Assembly (NCBI RefSeq): GCF_003096015.2
Contig: NZ_CP029185.2
Coordinates: 2,638,001-2,702,000, forward strand
Direction of reading: 5' to 3'
Origin: Limnobaculum parvum
GTDB lineage: Bacteria; Pseudomonadota; Gammaproteobacteria; Enterobacterales; Enterobacteriaceae
Length of the DNA: 64,000 bases
Translations under genes and position numbers: made by a program
The notes under the pieces: generated by a model
Databases searched by the model: none
Told to the model about the DNA's origin: nothing
Seen by the model: the letters and a program-made list of their open reading frames with translations, nothing else
Shown: in pieces, positions 1 to 9,800 of the stretch
Numbering within the stretch: the first letter of the stretch is position 1
How the letters are laid out: each line of letters starts with the position of its first letter

Positions 1-301
1 ATTGATATATAAAAATAATTTAGATGAGTAATTATTAATCGGAAATGCGGTAAATCGTTCATTCCAATTAATCTGTTTAAGACGTAATAATAGTGTCATG
101 GTCGATTACAACTCATTATCTTGCCGTTTGGCTAATAAGTATCTTTTCTGCACTTCTGTTTTCGTCGCTAGTTAAAATGATTCAATAAATTAATTCGCTG
201 CCTGATTATTTTTAGAAAACGTCATATATTGCAGCAGTGATATTTTTATCGAACCACCACATCCTGACGTATCGTGATTAATAACAGTATAAAAAATCAA
301 A
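1..301. other. AT-rich intergenic, no gene seen
   Basis: About 300 bases at the left edge with no convincing open frame on either strand. It lies downstream of the first autotransporter gene and holds nothing I recognise. Confidence 0.6.
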
Positions 302-336
302 TAAAAAGGGCTGCGATCATCGATTGCAGCCCTTTT
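302..336 (-). terminator. Intrinsic terminator of the first autotransporter gene
   Basis: Read leftward, GGGCTGC pairs with GCAGCCC (308-314 with 326-332) and is followed by five U. It ends 13 bases after the stop codon of the gene at 349. The loop sequence (GATCATCGATT) is shared with the hairpin behind the second autotransporter, so the similarity of the two genes runs past their stop codons. Confidence 0.85.
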
Positions 337-348
337 ACTCAGTGATTA

Positions 349-3300
349 CTAGAACTTATATTTAAATCCAACGGTAACCGCCGTGTCGCTATAACCATCA
401 TCACCCAGTTGCTGGGCCACGTTAGTCCACAGGTTGATGTACTTATTCAGTTGGCCTTCGGCCCCCAGCTTCAGTTCACCAATGTTCGCGCTTCCCGCCT
501 GTTTAATAGCCACGCCGTCCATGGTGGCACCCGCCTGTTCGGTGTTGTGCAGCCAGTTGGCTTCGGTATACACGGTAAACAGTTTGTCGCTGCCTTTGTC
601 CATATCGCTCACGCCATCACGGGATAACTTCACGCCCAGACGCGTCTGAACATTATTGTTGTCATCAGAGGTCACGCGGGTGCCGTTGGCTTCCTTATGA
701 TCGTCAGCGTTGATACCGCTCCACGTGATCTGCGCCTGTGGGGTCACAAACACATTGCCGTTTTCACCCTGATAAACCGGAATACGATAGCCGCTTTCAA
801 CCGAGGCGCTCCATCCATTAATATCGTAGCTTTCACTGGATAGCTGCTCACCGTCCACCGAGGCATTTAACATGCTGTATTGTACCCAACTGTCGACATA
901 CAGACCGTCCAGCGTTTTCGCATCCTGATACCACGTGGCGTAAACGCCGCCGCTGTAACCATCGACTTGGCCTCGGGAGTTATAACCACTGCGGTGATTA
1001 CGACTCTGGCTGTCTGACTTACCGTAACCTAACATCAAGCCAACGCCTAAACGATCGGTATCCGAAAACTGAGTTTGCGCCACTTCACCGCCGCCCTGTA
1101 CCACATAGGTATTGGTGGCGGTTTTAATTTGCCCGCTGTTATCTCTAAACTTGGTACGGTCTCCCTGCTGACGCAGCCACATGCTGGAGTTCTCTGCCCG
1201 ACCTTCACGGTCTTCTAAACGCAGATTAAACATCTTGCTGGCTGCCGCCATATTCGCCATGTAGCTACCGGCTTCCGGACGAATCGTTGGTGAAAGCGGC
1301 GTTGGATTAGGTGTCGGCACTGGATCCACCGTCGGTTCTGGTGTCGGTGTTGGCTTCGGTTCTGGGGTCGGTTCCGGTATTGCCCCAGAATGGAGATACC
1401 AGCCACCGTCATTTTGATTTTTAGCCAACTGATATTCATAGGCACCCGCAACCGCACGGCCTTTCAGCGCAAAGCTACCGTCTGACTGGCCGGCAACCGA
1501 CACCAGTTGGATACCATTAATCGTTTGTGCACCGGTACCGCCCGCATTTTTAACTTGAATAGCAGTATCACCGCTGGTGTTGCCCTGAACCACTAACTTG
1601 TCGCTTTGTGAATTATCATCCCCCAGCGCCACGTTCATGTTGAGAAGCCCGCCGTTACCGGTCATATCCCCCCTCACCGTTAGCGTGCTGAAGTCAGTAC
1701 CCGATGCGCGATAGCTGTTGCCTGGCGTATAATTGACCTGTCCACCAAGGTTCAGCGAAGCCACATCAGCATCACCGGTCAGGTTCCACAGGCTGCTGCC
1801 GTCAACACTGATATTGTTGGCATTGCGCGCAGCACCGTCCCAGATTGAGCCATTGGTCAGGGATAAATTGGCAATATTATCCTGCTCGGCCTGAATATCG
1901 CCGGTTAGGATAGTCTGGTTATCCGCCGTCATATTGACGGTACTTGTCAACAACGTACCGTTGGGAATATCGGAGATCGCATTAATCAGAATACCGTTGC
2001 CGCCTGTCACTTTAGAACCATTTATCACATCGACATTCAGGTTGATACCGTTGGCGGTGAGCCCGTTGCCTAACGCACTATTTAACGACGTGTTATCTAA
2101 CTGGACACTGACATCTTGGCCAAAACCCATAGGGCTATAAGAACCATTAGTCATATTGGCAGTAGCAGCATAAATTCCATCAGCATTAGCGCCGCTGGTT
2201 GATACCTGGCTGTCTTTTACCAGAATAGTACTGCCATTTTGAACATTGATACCATGAGCGCCAACGCCTGTTGACTCGGCCCGAATATTATTCGCCGTAA
2301 TGTTTGAAATATTGTTAGCCAATAGCAGGCTTGATGATTCACCCGACGTGGTAATAGCAGAGTCTGCCACCGTAATGCGGCCATATAGATCGGTGGAAAT
2401 ACCTTGGCTACCCACTCCCGCAGTAGTTATGGTCATATTAGATGCATCAACAACAGCGTAGCTAGAATCTTTAGACGAATAACCGCTAACTAGTAAAGCC
2501 GGGGAATTGTCTCCGTTAGTGATAATGTCAACATTATCAATGGCGGTTTTACCCATAGTGCGTATCCCAACGCTTTTATTTCCATGGGTCGTTATTTTAG
2601 CCTCGCTAACATCAAGCTCACCCGCCTTCAAAGAACGCCACTGATTACTATTTATGCCGTCACCATTAGTGACATCATAGGCCCCACCTTTAATCTTAAG
2701 TGTACCGCCGTCTAAATAAACTAAACCAACGTTACCACTGACATCATTAATCGCCCTATAGTTAATATTTTCATCAAGCACAGCCGTGACATTAACGTTA
2801 GTTAATGTTGTCATTCCCTGCCCTGACGGCGAAGACAAACTTATTGCACTACGTCCACCGGTCTGGTTAATCGTAGCATCACTCATATTTAGGGTAGAAG
2901 AATCACTAGTTATCCCAGCATTTTGTGAGCCAATCGTAGCCGTTACATTTAAGTCATTAAGCGTAAGGTTAGTATTAGAGGAGGCATTTATTAACTGACT
3001 AAATACTGAATCAGCTGAGGTCGTAAAGGTAGTCTTATTCAGAATAGCCGTTGAATTTTCAAGGTATATACCCGAATTATAACCTGAAGATGCTATAAAG
3101 GTATTGTTAACACCAGTTAGCATTGTACCGGCAGTGTTCATATCTGTTATATCGATAAGTTTGCCACCGGCAGATGTCATCGTTGAGTTATTTAACGATA
3201 TTTTTGCACCATCTGCACCAGATATACCTATCTGACCACCCGTTATCTGAATATTACTTAGAGCAACTTCAGTACCAATCCCTGTCGCAGAAATACTCGC

Positions 3301-3642
3301 ATTCGCATTTTCTAAATTGAATAATGCGCCATCTAAATTCAATGCACCGCCGTTTTCAACCATGACACCGGTTAAATAAGCCGATGATTCAAAACTGGTT
3401 GGCCCATTATTGCTTACTGTGCTGTTCGGATTTGTAACATAAATCAGATTAGTATTATCAGTAGCGCTACTATAAATTCCAGAGATGACAACGCTGCTGC
3501 CATCAGTAACGCTGGCTGTTCTATCAACTGCCCATACGGCAGGGCTTATTAACGGTAATAACAAACTGGCTAATAGTGTTTTACGGAAAACGGGCAATAA
3601 GATCCGATCACTTTCAGAACATACATTTCCTTTGTGCTTCAT
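349..3642 (-). CDS. Autotransporter adhesin (type Va), 1097 aa
   Basis: Surface protein that exports itself through its own outer-membrane barrel. A signal peptide spans about residues 1-38 (basic n-region, long Leu/Ala core, AVWA end). The passenger (about 39-750) consists of short Ser/Thr/Asn/Gly-rich repeats typical of a right-handed beta-helix. A Pro/Thr/Glu linker (about 752-784) leads to a barrel of some 300 residues ending in aromatic F-K-Y-K-F. AAGGA lies 6 bases before the ATG. The barrel is nearly identical to that of the next gene (3829-11736), whereas the passengers differ. There are no protease or lipase catalytic motifs, so an AIDA/pertactin-like adhesin is the best guess; the ligand is unknown. 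Confidence 0.9.
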   Translation of the reverse strand: MKHKGNVCSESDRILLPVFRKTLLASLLLPLISPAVWAVDRTASVTDGSSVVISGIYSSATDNTNLIYVTNPNSTVSNNGPTSFESSAYLTGVMVENGGALNLDGALFNLENANASISATGIGTEVALSNIQITGGQIGISGADGAKISLNNSTMTSAGGKLIDITDMNTAGTMLTGVNNTFIASSGYNSGIYLENSTAILNKTTFTTSADSVFSQLINASSNTNLTLNDLNVTATIGSQNAGITSDSSTLNMSDATINQTGGRSAISLSSPSGQGMTTLTNVNVTAVLDENINYRAINDVSGNVGLVYLDGGTLKIKGGAYDVTNGDGINSNQWRSLKAGELDVSEAKITTHGNKSVGIRTMGKTAIDNVDIITNGDNSPALLVSGYSSKDSSYAVVDASNMTITTAGVGSQGISTDLYGRITVADSAITTSGESSSLLLANNISNITANNIRAESTGVGAHGINVQNGSTILVKDSQVSTSGANADGIYAATANMTNGSYSPMGFGQDVSVQLDNTSLNSALGNGLTANGINLNVDVINGSKVTGGNGILINAISDIPNGTLLTSTVNMTADNQTILTGDIQAEQDNIANLSLTNGSIWDGAARNANNISVDGSSLWNLTGDADVASLNLGGQVNYTPGNSYRASGTDFSTLTVRGDMTGNGGLLNMNVALGDDNSQSDKLVVQGNTSGDTAIQVKNAGGTGAQTINGIQLVSVAGQSDGSFALKGRAVAGAYEYQLAKNQNDGGWYLHSGAIPEPTPEPKPTPTPEPTVDPVPTPNPTPLSPTIRPEAGSYMANMAAASKMFNLRLEDREGRAENSSMWLRQQGDRTKFRDNSGQIKTATNTYVVQGGGEVAQTQFSDTDRLGVGLMLGYGKSDSQSRNHRSGYNSRGQVDGYSGGVYATWYQDAKTLDGLYVDSWVQYSMLNASVDGEQLSSESYDINGWSASVESGYRIPVYQGENGNVFVTPQAQITWSGINADDHKEANGTRVTSDDNNNVQTRLGVKLSRDGVSDMDKGSDKLFTVYTEANWLHNTEQAGATMDGVAIKQAGSANIGELKLGAEGQLNKYINLWTNVAQQLGDDGYSDTAVTVGFKYKF

Positions 3643-3788
3643 AACATATCCTTAATTCAGTTGATTAAGTTTTTGATATCAGAAAAAAAGAAAAATCGAC
3701 TTACCCAATAATTATAATCATTAAATTAAGACAACATCTTAAAAATCAATATCAAATATTAAATTCACTTCACTTTTAATTATAATCA

Positions 3789-3816
3789 GCCTGCAATCAT
3801 CGATTGCAGGCCTTTT
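3789..3816 (-). terminator. Hairpin behind the giant autotransporter gene
   Basis: GCCTGCAAT (3789-3797) pairs with ATTGCAGGC (3803-3811) around a 5-base loop. Read leftward it is followed by an A/T-rich stretch but not a clean U run, so it is a weaker terminator than its counterpart at 302-336. Confidence 0.6.
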
Positions 3817-3828
3817 ACTTAACTATTA

Positions 3829-6800
3829 TTAGAACTTATATTTAAATCCAACGGTAACCGCCGTGTCGCTATAACCATCATTACCCAGTTGCTGGGCCAC
3901 GTTAGTCCACAGATTCACATGCTTGTTCAGTTGCCCTTCGGCTCCCACCTTCAGTTCACCAATGTTCGCGCTTCCCGCCTGCTTGATAGCTACGCCGTCC
4001 ATGGTGGCACCCGCCTGTTCGGTGTTGTGCAGCCAGTTGGCTTCGGTATACACGGTAAACAGTTTGTCGCTGCCTTTGTCCATATCGCTCACGCCATCAC
4101 GGGATAACTTCACGCCCAGACGCGTCTGAACATTGTTGTTACCGTCAGAGCTCACCCGCGTGCCGTTGGCTTCCTTATGGTCATCGGCTTTGATACCGTT
4201 CCACGTGATTTGCGCCTGTGGGGTCACAAACACGTTACCGTTTTCACCTTGATAGACCGGGATACGATAGCCGCTTTCAACCGAGGCGCTCAGCCCATTC
4301 ATGTCGTAGCTTTCACTGGAAAGTTGGTCACCGTGCACCGACGCATTCAACATGCTGTACTGTACCCAGCTGTCAACATACAGACCGTCCAGCGTTTTCG
4401 CATCCTGATACCACGTGGCGTAAACGCCGCCGCTGTAACCATCGACTTGGCCTCGGGAGTTATAACCACTGCGGTGATTACGACTCTGGCTGTCTGACTT
4501 ACCGTAACCTAACATCAAGCCAACGCCTAAACGGTCAGTATCAGTAAACTGAGTCTGCGCCACTTCACCGCCGCCCTGTACCACATAGGTATTGGTCGCG
4601 GTTTTAATTTGCCCGCTGTTATCTCTGAACTTATTACGGTCTCCCTGCTGACGCAGCCACATGCTGGAGTTCTCTGCCCGACCTTCACGGTCTTCTAAAC
4701 GCAGATTGAACATCTTGTTGGCTGCCGCCATATTCGCCATATAACTTCCCGCTTCCGGACGCACAACGCTGTTGGTCGGGGTCGGAGTGACTGGCGTCAC
4801 CGGGGCTACTGGTGTATCTGGCGTCTCTGGATTAACCGGGGTGTCTGGATTAACCGGCGCTGGCAACACTGAACGCAGGTACCAATCACCGTCGTTCGGC
4901 GTCGAAACACCACCTTTATTCAGGAAGTATTCATACGCACCCGCCACCGCACGGCCTTTCAGCGTAAACTCGCCGTTCGAGCTGCCACCCACATCGATAA
5001 GTTTAATCCCTTCGACGGTTTGGGCTCCCTCCCCGCGGGCGCTCATGACCACAACCTGACTCTGTCCGGCGGTATCGCCTTTGATAATCAGTTTATCCGT
5101 CGCGGAGTTGTCATCGCCCAAATCGGTATTAAAGGTCACGGTGCCGTTATTGCCGGTATAGTTACCGTTGATGGTAAATTCACTCGGTGCACCGCCCGTT
5201 AACGCACGGCCCATCGTCAAGTTACCGCTGTTGTCCACATTACCCACCACCTGACCGTAACCACCTAATGTACCCTGCTCGGTGATATTCACATTGCTGG
5301 TCAAGATGGCCTGTGATGCGGTGCCCGGCGTTCCACCTACCTGCAACACCCCATTCTCAATGGTGGTCAGCCCGGCCGAGACGTTGTTACCGTCTAACAG
5401 AACGGTACCCGTGCCGCGTTTCACCACGGTGCCACTGCCGTCGACGGTGTTATTCATCGCCCACTGCTCTGCCGTATCCAGCACAAAGGTGCCGTCATTG
5501 TGAACCGTTGACGACCCCAATTGCTCACTGGCCGTGCTGGTCAGTGTGGTTCCGCTGGTGGTGGTGAAGGTACCGGCATAGTCGGTGTTATTTCCGCCCA
5601 AGGTGATGTCTGCGTCCTGCGTTAACAACACGTCACCCTGAGTGCCTTTCAGGCTGTTGAGCAAGGTGCCCGCCGCGCCGTCCAGATTCAGTGTACCTTC
5701 ATTATTAATCACACCCTGACCTAAGCCCTGAGGCTGCGTCACGCGGGCGGTTGCCCCGGCGTTAATGTCGGTGGTCCCGGTGAATCCACTGTTGTTCTGG
5801 GTCAGGGATAGCGTATCCCCTGTCAGGGTCAACTGGCCTGCGCCCGCCAGACTACCGTCAACCTGTCCACCGTGCGTCACGGTCAGGTTACCGTTGTCCA
5901 GATTCAGTTGGCTGGTCTGTGCCGTCGCTAACTCACCCACGGTCTGGGTTTTACCATTAACGTTCGCCGTGGTGCTGTCAGCTAACGTCAGTTTGCTGGT
6001 TTGTCCTAATGCGTTATCAGTCCCCAGCGTCAGGGTTCCGGTTTGCAGGTCGGTCTCGCCGGTGTAGCTGTTGGTGACATTGCTGATGGTCAGCGCGTCC
6101 GCGCCATTACCCGCCACAATCCCTAAGTCGCCACTGCCGATAACCTTAGCGGACAAGGTTTTTTCCGTGCTGTCGGCGGTATTAATCACCAGTTTGTCGG
6201 TGCCGCTGGTTAACAGGTCAAGCTGAGTTAAGCCATACGCCACGTACAGGCCATTGCCCTTATCTCCGCTGGTGGTTAAACGATAATCATAGGTCCCATC
6301 GGCGGCATGAACCCCGTTCTGACTGATGGCGCTGACACTGCCATTGCTGATAGCGGCCCCGTTTTCATCAATCAGTTGCAGCGCACCCGCCCCACCGATT
6401 GCCGTCTGCGCGGAGACTAACTGCACCAACGTTTCGTTCTGCTGGTCCAACAGGCCGAGGGTTTTATTCACCACCGGCACGGTCGCGTTATCAAAACTGC
6501 CCTTGGTGACCTGAATTTTACCGATACCCGATGCATCCAGCGTACCCGCCACCGCAATGAAGCTATCCGACGTAACCGAATTCGGAATGGTCACCCCGAA
6601 ATTCATCGTACCGCCGTCGATGCTTAAGCCACCGATATTCTGAATGCCGTTGCCGACCGTGGTGGTGTTATTGCCCATCACCGACAGCGTCGCTTTGGTC
6701 AACGCCGTGGTATTCAAGCCCGAAAGCGCAAACTCCGCGCTGTTCATATTCACCCGTCCGGCAAACTGATTGCCCGCCGCCGCGCCGAAGTCGAACTGGG

Positions 6801-9800
6801 TACCCGACGTCACGTCAATCTTACCGTTGCCGCTCAAGGCATGGTTCAGGGTGTAATCCGCCGGGGCCGCAATGGCCAACGTTGACGTGCCGTCAATACT
6901 GATTGACCCCGCGCCGCCCGCCGTATCGGTCATCTTGATTAAATCAGCGGTGTTAATGGTTGAACCATTAATCAGCTTCATGTTTTCAAAATGGTCAATA
7001 TCACTGGTCGCGCTCAGGGTATGCGTTGCGCCATCAAAGGTCACCGTATCCGCGCCGCCGCCAATCCCCCCCTCTAGGGCGGTAAAGGCCGCATCGCCTT
7101 TCACGGTCACATTGTTAACGCCTGTAGTCCCGCTGACGTTCACCACCGTTGAACCGGCGTTCAGGGTCACATTATTGGTGCCTGAACCCAGCGCGATATC
7201 GCCCACAATCGTGCCGCTGTTCGTCACGGTGTTATTGCCCGTGGCAGAAATGATGTTACCGGTGATGCTCGCGCCCGCCGCGTTAGTGGCGGTGTTGGCA
7301 CCAGCACCCAAATCAACCACCCCGATAATCTTACCGGTGTTGCTCAGGGTTGAATCCTGCGCATCAAAGGTCAACGCCGCCCCAGTCGCACTGGCCGCAT
7401 TGATTTCACCGCTGTTGGTCACGGACTTCGTCGCACCCAAATCAACCACGTTGGCGGTTGAAGCGGTGTTCAGTTTGCCGGCGTTCTCAAAGGTCGAGAC
7501 ACCACTTAATGCCACCGCAGAGCCGCCACCGGCCGCCACGGTCACATTGGCCGCATTTTTCACCTCGCCATTGCCGGTGTGTTTCACCGAAATCCCGGTA
7601 CCATTAGCGCCAGTCACGTTGATATTCAGGGCGGACGAGCCTGACAGGTCAACATTGTTGCCCATGGCCGCACCCGCCGCGTCTTCAAACGCCAGACCCG
7701 TGCCAGAGCCGGCCACATTGATGGTGCCGCTGTTGGTGGTGTCTAACGACGCCGAAGTCCGCACACCCTTGCCGTTCATCACGTCAATCGTGGTGTCATT
7801 TAACTGAATACCGGCAATATTTCCGGCATTCTCAATGCCGTTACCGCTGGCACCGGCGGCGTTAACGATCAGATGTGCACCGCTAACGGTTAAGCCGGTC
7901 GCGCCGCTATCGACTAACACCGCATGTGCCGTGCCCTGACCCTCAACCGTATTCACGCCCGAGCCAACCAGATTGAGGTTCGCTCCCGTGCCTAACTCGA
8001 CCGCAGCCTTACCGTCGGTGGCCAAGATCGCCCCACCGTTATTTTGAACCGTGGCCTTCGCCCCTTCCACATAGACGGCCGTGCCGTTGGCTGAAATGTT
8101 GGCGGTGTTGATGAACGTCCCATCCAGCACCTTCACGGCCTGACTGTTAGCACCTTGGAAATTGATGGTGCCATTGTTGGTCAGGATCCCCTGATTCTGA
8201 GTAATAAAGCCGGTCGCCCCTGCCGTGGTGGAGTTGAGAGTAGCGTCAGAATTGAGTTTAGAGCCGGTGTTGGTGTTCAGTACCGTGACGCCATCAATCG
8301 CGTATTCGTTACCGTCTACCGTCCCGACGATAGTGTTGGTTCCCGTCAGGTTGACGGTGGTTCCCGCTTTAAGGTTTCCTTCCGCGCCGCCTTGTACCAA
8401 TACCGCCATGGCGTTGTCACCACCGACATTGAAGGTGGAGCCTGACAATGCCGTCACGGAGGTGCCCGCACCCGTCGCCCAGATACCCCGCGAGCCAGTT
8501 CCTGTTGCCCCCATGTTCAACACGCCTGATTGAGTCGCGCCATTTTCAAGGCGGATCAGGGTGGAGTTTTTACCGGAAGCCACCAGGCCTGTACCCGAAG
8601 TATTGGTGTTAATGGTGGAGCCTGCACCGGATACCAGGAAGGCTATCTGATCGGTGATACCGGTAGGCTCGGCGGCAAACGTCACCGCTGAAGTCCCGGT
8701 CAGGTTAACTTTAGCACCGGCGGTGGCACTCACGCCCACGGCACCTTGGCCCTGCATGTCGATAGTCCCTGCGGACATATTCACCGTCACCGCCGAACCG
8801 GTTGCGGAGATACCGGTTGTGCGATCGGCATTGGTGCCGCCTTTGAGCACCAGACTACCGGTGTTGTTCAAGGTGGTGGCCGCGCCTGAGGACGAAGCAC
8901 TCAACCCCACAGAGCCGTCTTGAACGGTGATTGAGCCTGAGTTCCCCCCGGTTGAGCCTTCAAGTACCTGAATACCCGTGGTCTCTTTACCGGTGAAGAC
9001 AATATTGCCCGAGTTACTGAATGATGCGCCGTTTTTAGCAATGTAGCCGGTCACCTTATCTAAGGTGGAGTTGAGGTTCGCTTGTGCAACCAGCAACGTC
9101 CCGGTGCCAAAACCTGCCGCACCGGCTGCCAGCGTACCATTACTTAAGGTTCCGGCGATTGGCGTGCCCGTGGCTGAGCCATCCAGCGCGTGCTTTTGTC
9201 CATCAACAACGCCAGCTACGGAGCCCGCGCCGGTTAAATTAATGGTAGCAGTAGAGGCAATCTTACCCTGTGCGCCCCCTTCAACCAACACCGCCACCGC
9301 GTTTTCGCCGCTGGTGTTAATGGTCATGCCGCCGGAGTTGAAGGCGGACACATCAGTGCCAGTACGGCCAGTCACCAGAACAGCGGTGGAATCTTTACCC
9401 GATGCGGTCAGGATTGAAGAAGCACCCGCCCCGCCGGTAAAGTCTGCGCCATCTTCCATACGGAACAGCGTCGAGCCTTCCGTTGACACATCCTGTGTGC
9501 CAGTGCTGGTATTGTTGATGGTCGCACCGGTGCCGTAAGCAAAATAGCCGATCTGCTTGGTGCCACCAGAGAACACAACATTGCCGTTGCCAGAGGTGGT
9601 TACATTACCCAGAGAACGGGCATGAACCCCGATGGCCCCATCACCGGACAGATTAACTGTACCCGACAAATTGACCTGCGCACCATTCCCTTCCGACCAG
9701 ATACCATAGTTACGCAACAGAGAAACCTCATCCATACCACTGATGACGTTGATTGTTCCGGATGACTGCGCCTTGCCATTGCTTTTAGTTTGAAGGCCAA

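Noticed and set aside
409..4129. Twin rightward ORFs of about 70 codons in both barrels
   Set aside because: Antisense shadows; they look conserved only because the two barrels are nearly identical.
6872..7807. 311-codon rightward frame inside the giant autotransporter gene
   Set aside because: Antisense to a repetitive Ala/Val/Thr-coding region; it has no ribosome site and only mirrors the composition of the real gene.
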